A stretch of DNA of 64,000 nt from Burkholderia sp. 9120 (GTDB lineage: Bacteria > Pseudomonadota > Gammaproteobacteria > Burkholderiales > Burkholderiaceae). Positions 1-7,811 of this stretch are shown piece after piece. Position numbers and translations under genes: made by a program. Below the pieces are notes generated by a model. The model searched no databases. It was not told where the DNA came from and was given only the letters and a program-made list of their open reading frames with translations. Where the stretch lies: positions 1,814,735 to 1,878,734 of the forward strand of contig NZ_JQNA01000001.1 of assembly GCF_000745015.1 (NCBI RefSeq), written 5' to 3'. Every line of letters begins with the position of its first letter. Within the stretch, counting starts at the first letter, position 1.

Positions 1-70
1 GAAGAACCCAGCGTTGCTGAAAGCGCTTGCCGGTACATCGGTCCCTCTCGAAACAAAAAATGCGACCTAG
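1..70 (+). CDS. tssB: TssB sheath subunit, 3' end only
   Basis: Only the last 22 codons are visible, reading KNPALLKALAGTSV and ending with TAG at 68-70. TssB (VipA) pairs with TssC to form the contractile T6SS sheath. The identification rests mainly on position, because tssB normally lies directly before tssC, and on the Leu/Ala-rich tail that resembles TssB C-termini. The rest of the gene lies outside the window, so no domain can be checked. Confidence 0.6.
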   Translation, partial: KNPALLKALAGTSVPLETKNAT

Positions 71-152
71 ACACCGCCATTGAGACCGCTGACAAAGATA
101 GGCACGACCACCGTGCATGACATCGACTCAAGGATCGCTTTCGGAGATCACC

Positions 153-1667
153 ATGACTCTCGCACAGTCCATCACCCAGCAATCAGCCAGCCCGACGTTC
201 ACGGCTGAACATTTTTCAGCCGCACTGATGCGGGAATTCAATCCGCGCACCGAGCAAACGCAGCAGGCCATTGACGGCGCGGTCAGAACGCTCGCTTTGC
301 AGGCGCTGGAAAACGCGGTCGTTATGTCGGACGACGCGTATCAGACGATCCAGACGGTGATTGCCGAAATCGATCGCAAGCTGTCACAGCAGATCAACTC
401 GATCATTCATCACCCCGATTTCCAGCAGTTGGAATCGGCGTGGCGCGGACTGCACTATCTGGTCAACCACAGCGAAACGGACGAATTGCTGAAGATCCGC
501 TGCATGCCGATCAGCAAGACGGAACTGAGCCGTATGCTGAAACGGCACAAGGGCGTCGCGTGGGATCAGAGTCCACTGTTCAAGAAGGTCTACGAGGAAG
601 AATACGGCCAGTTCGGCGGCGAACCGCTCGGCTGCCTGGTCGGTGACTACTACTTCGACCACAGCCCGCCTGATGTCGAAACCCTCGGCGAAATTGCCAG
701 GATCGCCGCCGCCGCGCACTGCCCGTTCATTACCGGCGCCTCGCCCGCGGTCATGCAAATGGCGTCGTGGCAGGAGTTGTCGAATCCGCGCGACCTCAGC
801 AAGATTTTTCAGAACAGCGAATACGCCGCGTGGCGCCATTTGCGTGAGTCGGACGACTCGCGCTATCTCGGCCTGACCATGCCGCGTTTTCTCGCGCGCC
901 TGCCGTATGGCGCACGCGAGAATCCTGTCGATGCTTTCGATTTCGAGGAAGACACGGAAGGCGCCAATCACGAGCGCTACACGTGGATCAACTCCGCGTA
1001 CGCGATGGCGTTCAACGTCAATCGCTCGTTCAAGTATTACGGCTGGTGCACGTCGATTCGCGGCGTCGAATCGGGCGGCACGGTGCAGGATCTGCCCACC
1101 CACACATTTCCCACCGACGACGGCGGCGTCGACATCAAGTGTCCGACTGAAATCGCCATTAGCGATCGGCGCGAGGCGGAACTCGCTAAAAACGGCTTCA
1201 TGCCGTTCGTGCATCGCAAGAACTCCAATAGCGCAACGTTCATCGGTGCGCAATCGCTGCAACGGCCAGCCGAATATCACGACGCCACCGCCACCGACAA
1301 CGCGCAACTGGCCGCGCGTCTGCCCTATCTGTTCGCGTGCTGCCGCTTTGCTCACTATCTAAAGTGCATCGTGCGCGACAAGATCGGTTCATTCAGGGAA
1401 CGCGGCGACATGGAAGCGTGGCTGAACAACTGGATCATGAATTACGTAGACGGCGACCCGGTCAACTCGTCGCAGGACACCAAGGCAAGAAAACCACTGG
1501 CGGCGGCCCAAATCGTGGTTGAGGACCTGGACGACAACCCCGGCTACTACCGCGCCAAATTTTTCTTGCGTCCGCACTATCAACTCGAAGGCCTCACCGT
1601 GTCATTGCGGCTGGTGTCGAAGTTGCCGGCGCTGAAAGACAGCGCGACATCAGCGCAACGGCTCTAA
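153..1667 (+). CDS. tssC: TssC, T6SS contractile sheath large subunit
   Basis: This is the large subunit (VipB) of the T6SS sheath, which polymerises with TssB around the Hcp tube in the cytoplasm and contracts to drive secretion. The 504-residue product matches the usual family length of about 490-500. Family-like stretches include LGCLVGDYYFDH, PFITGASPAVM and the C-terminal NPGYYRAKFFLRPHYQLEG. An in-frame ATG at 117 would add 12 residues, but 153 is preceded by GGAG at 143-146 with good spacing, so 153 is preferred. It follows tssB by 82 bp and precedes hcp by 44 bp, the standard sheath-tube gene order. Confidence 0.95.
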   Translation: MTLAQSITQQSASPTFTAEHFSAALMREFNPRTEQTQQAIDGAVRTLALQALENAVVMSDDAYQTIQTVIAEIDRKLSQQINSIIHHPDFQQLESAWRGLHYLVNHSETDELLKIRCMPISKTELSRMLKRHKGVAWDQSPLFKKVYEEEYGQFGGEPLGCLVGDYYFDHSPPDVETLGEIARIAAAAHCPFITGASPAVMQMASWQELSNPRDLSKIFQNSEYAAWRHLRESDDSRYLGLTMPRFLARLPYGARENPVDAFDFEEDTEGANHERYTWINSAYAMAFNVNRSFKYYGWCTSIRGVESGGTVQDLPTHTFPTDDGGVDIKCPTEIAISDRREAELAKNGFMPFVHRKNSNSATFIGAQSLQRPAEYHDATATDNAQLAARLPYLFACCRFAHYLKCIVRDKIGSFRERGDMEAWLNNWIMNYVDGDPVNSSQDTKARKPLAAAQIVVEDLDDNPGYYRAKFFLRPHYQLEGLTVSLRLVSKLPALKDSATSAQRL

Positions 1668-1711
1668 ACATCAAGTCATCAGTTTCGCTTCATTGAACAG
1701 GGAACGGAAAA

Positions 1712-2194
1712 ATGTCAGTGGATATGTACATGCGGGTAGACGGCGTCACCGGCGAATCGAAAGACGCCAACCATAAAGGGTGGATCGACATCCAGTCCTA
1801 TTCGTGGGGCGCGGCGCAGCCCGGCAATATGGCGACGGGAAGTGGCGGCGGCATCGGCAAAGCCAGTTTCCAGGATCTGGAGGTCGAAACCTTCATGGAT
1901 AAAGCCGCGCCGGCGATCCTCAAGTACTGCGCCAACGGCAGGCATTTGCCACAGGTCGAAGTCTCGGTGTGCAAAGCGGGCGGGGCACAGATCGAGTATC
2001 TGCGAATCACACTCTCCGAGGTTCTGGTCACGTCCGTCCTGCAGGGCGCCGCGAGAACGTCCGAGGCGGTGCAGGTGACTTACGCATTCCAGGCAGCCAA
2101 GGTGAGGAAACAATATTGGGAGCAGACCGACCAGGGCAATCGCGGCGGCGAAAGCGTGCTCGCCTGGGACGTCAAGCAGAACCGCGAGGTTTAA
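1712..2194 (+). CDS. hcp: Hcp (TssD), T6SS inner tube protein
   Basis: Hcp forms hexameric rings that stack into the T6SS inner tube and can carry effectors in the lumen. The protein is 160 residues, the normal Hcp size. It has the typical N-terminus MSVDMYMRVDGV, the motif WIDIQSYSWG, and a beta-rich body ending in WDVKQNREV. A purine-rich ribosome binding site (GGAACGG) lies just upstream of the ATG. It sits between tssC and tssE. No C-terminal extension is present, so this is a structural rather than evolved (toxin-fused) Hcp. Confidence 0.96.
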   Translation: MSVDMYMRVDGVTGESKDANHKGWIDIQSYSWGAAQPGNMATGSGGGIGKASFQDLEVETFMDKAAPAILKYCANGRHLPQVEVSVCKAGGAQIEYLRITLSEVLVTSVLQGAARTSEAVQVTYAFQAAKVRKQYWEQTDQGNRGGESVLAWDVKQNREV

Positions 2195-2247
2195 GCCAGC
2201 CTTCCTTCTTCAGCGAGTTGTACGGGCAAACCAACGCGATTGCCCGC

Positions 2248-2838
2248 ATGGCTCACCTGCCAGCGAGACTATCTGTGAACGAGCCTTCTTTCTTGCGCGA
2301 GCCGTGGGATTCCGCGGCGCCGCGCCGTGGACCGCGTATCGACGTTCAGCCCATGCTGCTGGATCGCCTGACCGCGCACCGTTCGCCCGTATGGAACGAG
2401 TCGGGCGAACGCCACGTGCCGCCGCATACGGCGTCGCGCACGGCATTGCGCGAATCGATTCTGCGCGATCTTGGCTGGCTCATGAACAGTGTCCCGCTTG
2501 ACGTGACGGATAACCTCGACGCCTATCCGCACGTACGCCGCTCGGTGATCAATTTCGGCATGAACGCGTTGGCCGGCTCGTGTTTGCCGGCCAACGGTTG
2601 GACTCACATCGAAGGCGCGATTCGCGAAGCGATCACGCAGTTCGAGCCACGCATTCTGGCCGACAGCATCGAGGTGCGATGCGTCGCCGGATCAAACGCG
2701 GATCGACACGGCCACACGCTGCCGCTGGAGATCAGCGGACAGTTGTGGGCGGCCGGCGCGCCGCAAGCGTTTGTGCTGCGTTCGCAAATCGATCTCGAGA
2801 ACGGCCGCGTCATCTTGCACTCGCCAGGTATCGCGTAA
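2248..2838 (+). CDS. tssE: TssE, gp25-like T6SS baseplate protein
   Basis: TssE is the baseplate component related to phage T4 gp25 lysozyme-fold proteins; it helps start sheath polymerisation. Of 196 residues, the first 35 or so are a variable leader. The recognisable family core is LLDRL (37-41), ILRDLGWLMN (71-80) and YPHVRRSVINFG (93-104). The ATG at 2248 is the first credible start after hcp. The open frame extends further upstream across hcp, but that part is a shadow. An upstream TTG at 2218 is possible but lacks a good binding site. The stop overlaps the tssF start as TAATG, indicating translational coupling. Confidence 0.9.
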   Translation: MAHLPARLSVNEPSFLREPWDSAAPRRGPRIDVQPMLLDRLTAHRSPVWNESGERHVPPHTASRTALRESILRDLGWLMNSVPLDVTDNLDAYPHVRRSVINFGMNALAGSCLPANGWTHIEGAIREAITQFEPRILADSIEVRCVAGSNADRHGHTLPLEISGQLWAAGAPQAFVLRSQIDLENGRVILHSPGIA

Positions 2839-4718
2839 TGGACGCACGCCTGCTCGACTACTACAACCGCGAACTCGCCTACCTGCGCGAACTCGGCGCC
2901 GAGTTCGCGGAAGCGTTTCCGAACACCGCCGGCCATCTCGGCATGCACAGCACGTCCGTGCCGGACCCGTATGTCGAGCGGCTACTGGAAGGTTTCAGCT
3001 TTCTGACCGCGCGCATCCAGTTGAAGATGGATGCCGAATTTCCGCGCTTTTCGCAGCGGCTGCTGGATGTCGTCTACCCGAACTACCTGGCGCCGTTGCC
3101 GTCGATGGCGATCGTCGCCGTGCAGCCCAATCTGCGCGAAGGCAGCCTGAATGAGGGCTACACGTTGCCGGCCGGTACACCGCTGCGCGCTCATCTCAGC
3201 CAGGGGGAACAGACCGCCTGCGACTTTCGCACGGCTCACGCGCTGACGCTTTGGCCGCTACGCGTGACGGAGGTCAGGCTGCGCGGCGTGCCAACCGAAT
3301 TACCGCTGTCACGACTCAACGTTCAAGGCGAAGTACGCGCCGCGTTGCACGTACGGCTCGAAGTCAGCGGCGCCGACAGCGTGACCCAATTGCCGCTCGA
3401 CGCCTTGACACTTTTCCTCAGTGGCGCGGAAAACCAGGCGTTGCCTTTGCTGGAACTGCTGCTCGCACATTCCGTCGGCGTGGTCTGCAGTGACGGCGCG
3501 CAGACCGCAAACCGTTGCTCGCTGCTCGACAGCGAAGCCCTCCATCACGAAGGATTCGACGCGGCCCAGGCGCTGTTGCCCTACGGTTCGCGCTCGTTCC
3601 ACGGCTATCGGCTCCTGCACGAGTACTTCGCGTTCCCGGCGCGCTTCCTGTTTTTCAGCATCAGGCATCTGCGCCCCGCGCTGCGCAAGATTGAAGGCAC
3701 GACGTTTTCGCTGACCATCCTGCTTGACAAGACCGCGCCCGAACTCGAGCGCTCGGTCGACATCCGCAGTCTTGCGCTGTTCTGCACGCCGGTCATCAAT
3801 CTGTTTCCGAAACGCACGGATCGCATCGCGATCACGCTGCAACGCCACGAACATCATTTGGTGGTGGACCGTACGAGGCCGCTCGACCATGAGATCCATA
3901 CCGTCGAGAAAGTGACCGGGCATCGGCAGTCCTCCGGCAGTCACTGTGAGTTCCGGGCGTTCTACGGCACGTTTTCCGCCGACGCGCCCGGCGGCCACGG
4001 CCGCTATTTCTCGGTCCGTCGCGAACCTCGCCTCGGCAAAGCCGCGCGCGGCCAAGGGCACGGCAACGCACCGGCCGCTTATAGCGGCAGCGAAGTGTTC
4101 CTCTCGTTGGTCGACCAGAACGACGCCCCGTTTTCCGACGATCTGCGCCAGTTGTCGGTGGAAGCGCTCTGCACCAATCGCGACCTCGCGCCACTGATTC
4201 CGCTCGCCGGCAACAGCGATTTCAGTTTGCGTATTTCCGCGCCCGTCAGCGCTATCAAGGTGCTGCGCGGACCGACGCCGCCGCGCCCGGCGCTTGCCGA
4301 TAGCGACATCACCTGGCGCCTGATCAGCCACCTCGGCCTCAACTATCTGACGCTGACCGATCTCGACGGCGATCAAGGCGCGCAAGTGCTGCGCGAGTTG
4401 CTCGAACTTTATGCGGGCGCCGCGCAAGCCAACGTGATGCCGCAGATTCAGGGGCTGCGCAGCGTTCAGGTTCAGCCCGTCTACCGTCAGTTGCCGCAGC
4501 CGGGGCCGCTGATGTTCGGACGCGGCGTAGCCGTTTCGCTAATGCTCGACGAACTCGCTTTTTCCGGCGCCAGTCCCTATCTGTTCGGCGCGGTGCTGGA
4601 GCAATTCTTCGCCCGCCATGTGTCGCTGAACAGCTTCAGCGAACTCGCCGTGGCAACGCTGCAGCGCGGCGAGATCAACCGGTGGGCGCCGCGTGTCGGC
4701 TGCCGCCCGATCGCATGA
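2838..4718 (+). CDS. tssF: TssF, T6SS baseplate protein
   Basis: TssF is a large baseplate wedge protein that binds TssG, TssK and the sheath end. The 626-residue product is near the usual 590-630. It starts with the characteristic MDARLLDYYNRELAYLRELG, contains DPYVERLLEGFSFLTARIQ and SQRLLDVVYPNYLAPLPSM, and ends with the family-like RGEINRWAPRVG. The start shares an A with the tssE stop (TAATG), which decides against the longer open frame beginning at 2580. The 3' end overlaps tssG as ATGA. All features point to an intact structural gene. Confidence 0.96.
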   Translation: MDARLLDYYNRELAYLRELGAEFAEAFPNTAGHLGMHSTSVPDPYVERLLEGFSFLTARIQLKMDAEFPRFSQRLLDVVYPNYLAPLPSMAIVAVQPNLREGSLNEGYTLPAGTPLRAHLSQGEQTACDFRTAHALTLWPLRVTEVRLRGVPTELPLSRLNVQGEVRAALHVRLEVSGADSVTQLPLDALTLFLSGAENQALPLLELLLAHSVGVVCSDGAQTANRCSLLDSEALHHEGFDAAQALLPYGSRSFHGYRLLHEYFAFPARFLFFSIRHLRPALRKIEGTTFSLTILLDKTAPELERSVDIRSLALFCTPVINLFPKRTDRIAITLQRHEHHLVVDRTRPLDHEIHTVEKVTGHRQSSGSHCEFRAFYGTFSADAPGGHGRYFSVRREPRLGKAARGQGHGNAPAAYSGSEVFLSLVDQNDAPFSDDLRQLSVEALCTNRDLAPLIPLAGNSDFSLRISAPVSAIKVLRGPTPPRPALADSDITWRLISHLGLNYLTLTDLDGDQGAQVLRELLELYAGAAQANVMPQIQGLRSVQVQPVYRQLPQPGPLMFGRGVAVSLMLDELAFSGASPYLFGAVLEQFFARHVSLNSFSELAVATLQRGEINRWAPRVGCRPIA

Positions 4719-5791
4719 ACGGCGCCGCCCATCCGTCGCTGCCGACCTTCTGGCAGCAGGTCGCAAACGCGCCGCACGCATACGACCTCTACGCGCTGTT
4801 GCGCTGGCTCGACGCCCGCTCCGGTATGCCGGCGCGCCTCGGACACGCGATTCATCCGGGCGACGAGCCACTACGCATCGGCCAGCAACCGTCTCTCGTA
4901 TTTGCGCCCGCCACGCTGGCGAGCGCGACGCCGGCGATTGAAGGCGCGCCGCCGCGCGTGTCGATCTTCGGCTTCGGCCTGTTCGGCCCCAACGGTCCGC
5001 TGCCGCTTCATTTGACCGAATACGCGCGCGACCGGGCGCGCAATCACGACGACTCCGCGTTGACCGCGTTCGCCGATCTGTTTCATCACCGGTTGACGCT
5101 GCTGTTCTATCGCGCATGGGCCGACGCACAAGCTACCGTGAGCCTCGACCGTGGCGCGGGCGCGCGCTTCGACGCGTATGTCGCGAGCCTGATTCATCTG
5201 GGCTTGCCGTCGCAGACTCCCCACGGTGGCCTGCCCGCTCACGCTTGCCATTTCATGGCCGGCCATCTGGTGCGGCAAACCCGCAATCCGGCGGGACTGC
5301 AGCAGATCCTGCAAGCGTATCTCGGCGTGCCGGTGGCGATCGTCGAGTTCGTACCGAGCTGGATACCGGTCGACGCGTCACAACGCACCCAACTGCGTGG
5401 CAGCGCGGCGACCCGCAAGCTCGGCAGCGGCGCGCTGCTCGGCGTCGCGGTGCGCGACGTGCAGTCGAAGTTCGAGCTCAGGGTCGGCCCGTTATCGCAC
5501 GCGCAGTTTTTAGCGCTCTTGCCGCGCACGCCGCGCGCGCGTCAGGTCGCGCAGTGGGTGCGTCTGTACGGCGGCGTCGAATGGGCGTGGGACCTGCGGC
5601 TGGTTCTGGCCGCCGACCAGGTGAGCGGCGCCACGTTGGGCGGTAACAGCCCGAACAACCCGCCATTGGGCTGGGGTAGTTGGCTCGGCACCCGCACTGG
5701 CGCTACCTCCAACGCCGATGCCACCACCGTCGACGCCGACGATTTCGTCTACCAACCCGAACTATACGAACAGGAAACCGCCACTGCCTGA
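4715..5791 (+). CDS. tssG: TssG, T6SS baseplate protein
   Basis: TssG (VasB, formerly ImpH) forms the TssK-TssF-TssG wedge of the T6SS baseplate. The 358-residue protein carries the conserved block GLFGPNGPLPLHLTE at about 88-102, then FADLFHHRLTLLFYRAWAD. The start at 4715 gives an ATGA overlap with the tssF stop; an alternative GTG at 4682 would add 11 residues and overlap tssF by 37 bp. It is followed by an 81-bp gap before vgrG, the first clear break in the operon, which marks the beginning of the vgrG cassette. Confidence 0.93.
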   Translation: MNGAAHPSLPTFWQQVANAPHAYDLYALLRWLDARSGMPARLGHAIHPGDEPLRIGQQPSLVFAPATLASATPAIEGAPPRVSIFGFGLFGPNGPLPLHLTEYARDRARNHDDSALTAFADLFHHRLTLLFYRAWADAQATVSLDRGAGARFDAYVASLIHLGLPSQTPHGGLPAHACHFMAGHLVRQTRNPAGLQQILQAYLGVPVAIVEFVPSWIPVDASQRTQLRGSAATRKLGSGALLGVAVRDVQSKFELRVGPLSHAQFLALLPRTPRARQVAQWVRLYGGVEWAWDLRLVLAADQVSGATLGGNSPNNPPLGWGSWLGTRTGATSNADATTVDADDFVYQPELYEQETATA

Positions 5792-5820
5792 GCAGCCCCG
5801 AAGCCGCACTCACTAACCCT

Positions 5821-5855
5821 CACGTCCGTCACGCCCGTCGCGCCCGCACGCCCGT
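5821..5855 (+). repeat. Short C-rich 9-bp direct repeats before vgrG
   Basis: The tssG-vgrG gap contains near-identical copies of CACGCCCGT: CACGTCCGT at 5821, CACGCCCGT at 5830, a degenerate CGCGCCCG at 5839 and CACGCCCGT at 5847. They end about 18 bp before the vgrG ATG, whose binding site AGGAAA follows immediately. No function is known; they could be slippage products. Confidence 0.5.
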
Positions 5856-5872
5856 CACGCAGGAAACTTGTC

Positions 5873-7786
5873 ATGAACCACATCGTCACCGCACACACGC
5901 CGCTCGATCCGGCCATGCTCGCGTTCCGTTCGTTGACCGGCACGGAAATGCTGTCGTCGCTGTACGAGTTTCAGGTGGAACTGGTGAGCCCTTCCGCCTC
6001 GCTCGATATGAACGCGCTGCTCGGCAAGCCGCTCTCGCTGGATATCGTCACGAGCTCCGGCGCGCTGCGCCATCTCGGCGGCCAGATCGCGCGCTGTGCA
6101 TTCAGCGGCCGTGAAACCAGTACGGCGCGCAGCTATGTCTACACGGTTACGCTGCGTCCGTGGCTCTGGTATCTCACGCAGAGCACGGATTGCCGGATTT
6201 TCCAGAACCTGTCGGTCGTGGAGATTCTGCGGCAGGTGTTCGACAAATACCGTTTCCAGGTCGACGAACGTCTGCTGACCGCGTATCGCAGTTGGGACTA
6301 CTGCGTGCAGTACGAGGAGAGCGATTTTGCGTTCGTCAGCAGGCTGATGGAGCAGGAAGGCATCTACTACTTTTTCCGTCACGAAGCGGACCAGCAGGTG
6401 CTGGTGCTGGCCGACGACCTCAGCGCGCACGATCCGCTGCCAGGCCATGCGGCGCTGCCCTGGCTCGCCGCCGACCATCTCGCGCTGCCCACCGAAGAAG
6501 GCGTCGACGCCTGGCATCCGGCGGTCGAACTGAGCCCCGGCGCCTACACCGTCGACGACTACGACTTCCGCAAACCGCAAGCCGATCTGTCGCAGGTGCG
6601 CGCCAGGCCGTTGAGCGCCGAGCACGGCGAATACGCGAAATACCAATGGCGAGGCGGCTATATCGAAGCCGATCAGGGCGAACACTATGCACGTGTACGC
6701 CTCGAAGCGGAACAGGCCGCGCACGCACGCGTTCAGGCGCATACGCGTTTGCGTGCGATCGCGCCGGGCTACCTGTTCACGTTGCAAGGCTGTCCGCGGC
6801 AGGTGGAAAACCGCGCTTGCCTGATAGTCGGCGTGAGCTATCGACTGCAGGAAGGCGGCTACGCAACCGGCAGCAGCAAAGCCCGCTTCGAATTCGATTT
6901 CATCGCGCAACCCGCGTCGCTGCCCTATCGCGCGCCGAGCGTGACGGGCGTGCCAAGGGCGACCGGTCCGCAAACCGCCGTAGTGGTCGGACCAGCCGGC
7001 CACGAACTTTGGACCGATCAATACGGCCGCGTGAAATTGCAGTTTCGCTGGGACCGCTACGGCACGCGCGACGAAAACAGTTCGTGCTGGGTGCGCGTGT
7101 CGAGCGCATGGGGCGGCGCCCAATTCGGCGGCATTCACGTGCCGCGAATCGGTCAGGAGGTCGTGGTCGATTTTCTGAACGGCGAACTCGACCGGCCGCT
7201 CGTCACCGGCCGCGTCTACAACGCCGATCAGATGCCGCCTTTCAGCCTGCCGGAAGCCGCGACGCAAAGCGGCTTCGTCACGCGCACACCCGGCGGCACC
7301 CGCGCGAACGCCAACATGCTGAGTTTCGAAGACAAGCGTGGGGTGGAAAAGATCAGCCTGCACGCGGAGCGCGACTACGCGCTGTCGGTGGAAAACGACG
7401 CGACGCACGATGTCGGCGGCGACAAAACCGAATCGGTCGCGAACAATACGTCGACCTCAGTCGGCGGCAGTTCATCCGTCTCGGTCAAGGGCGATTCGAC
7501 CTCGATCACGCTCGGTACGTCCCGCTCGTTTACGGCGCACCAGATCAGTGTGCTCGGCACCGGCGTCAGCATGACCGGCGCGAGCGCGGGCGTGACCGGT
7601 TCGGCCATGTCCGCAAACGGTTCGTGGGTCGGGGCGAATGGCTCGAGCGTCACCACGACGGGAACGTCGGTTTCCTCCACCGGTTCATCGGTTTCCGCGA
7701 CCGGCTCTTCGGTCAGCAGCACCGGGTCGAGTGTCAGTGCGACCGGCGTGTCGTATAGCACCGTCGGCCTGTCGGTCACGTTCTGA
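5873..7786 (+). CDS. vgrG: VgrG (TssI) spike protein with heptad-repeat tail
   Basis: VgrG trimerises to form the spike at the tip of the Hcp tube. The protein has 637 residues: a gp27-like N-terminal part (about 1-330, with the family-typical EESDFAFVSRLMEQEGIYYFF), a gp5-like OB fold (YGRVKLQFRWDR near 380-395, then SCWVRVSSAWGG and VVVDFLNGELDRP) and a beta-helical needle. The last 70 residues (568-637) are ten consecutive seven-residue units of form TG/NG-x-x-V-x-x, such as TGSSVSA, running right to the C-terminus. There is no fused toxin domain and no DUF2345 region that I recognise. A good ribosome binding site AGGAAA precedes the ATG. It heads the cassette 5873-12707 inserted between tssG and tssJ. 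Confidence 0.95.
   Translation: MNHIVTAHTPLDPAMLAFRSLTGTEMLSSLYEFQVELVSPSASLDMNALLGKPLSLDIVTSSGALRHLGGQIARCAFSGRETSTARSYVYTVTLRPWLWYLTQSTDCRIFQNLSVVEILRQVFDKYRFQVDERLLTAYRSWDYCVQYEESDFAFVSRLMEQEGIYYFFRHEADQQVLVLADDLSAHDPLPGHAALPWLAADHLALPTEEGVDAWHPAVELSPGAYTVDDYDFRKPQADLSQVRARPLSAEHGEYAKYQWRGGYIEADQGEHYARVRLEAEQAAHARVQAHTRLRAIAPGYLFTLQGCPRQVENRACLIVGVSYRLQEGGYATGSSKARFEFDFIAQPASLPYRAPSVTGVPRATGPQTAVVVGPAGHELWTDQYGRVKLQFRWDRYGTRDENSSCWVRVSSAWGGAQFGGIHVPRIGQEVVVDFLNGELDRPLVTGRVYNADQMPPFSLPEAATQSGFVTRTPGGTRANANMLSFEDKRGVEKISLHAERDYALSVENDATHDVGGDKTESVANNTSTSVGGSSSVSVKGDSTSITLGTSRSFTAHQISVLGTGVSMTGASAGVTGSAMSANGSWVGANGSSVTTTGTSVSSTGSSVSATGSSVSSTGSSVSATGVSYSTVGLSVTF
7574..7783 (+). repeat. Ten 21-bp units encoding the VgrG heptad tail
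   Basis: Ten degenerate 21-bp units encode TGASAGV, TGSAMSA, NGSWVGA, NGSSVTT, TGTSVSS, TGSSVSA, TGSSVSS, TGSSVSA, TGVSYST and VGLSVTF. Gly is fixed at position 2 of each unit and Val (or a substitute) recurs at position 5. The middle units are most alike, suggesting recent duplication. The array ends exactly at the vgrG stop codon. Confidence 0.8.
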
Positions 7787-7811
7787 CGTCGGCCATCCGA
7801 ATCCATCCGTT

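Noticed and set aside
5855..7408. 517-codon - strand open frame opposite vgrG
   Set aside because: Shadow of vgrG; composition is Arg/Ala/Val-biased with no recognisable motif or binding site.
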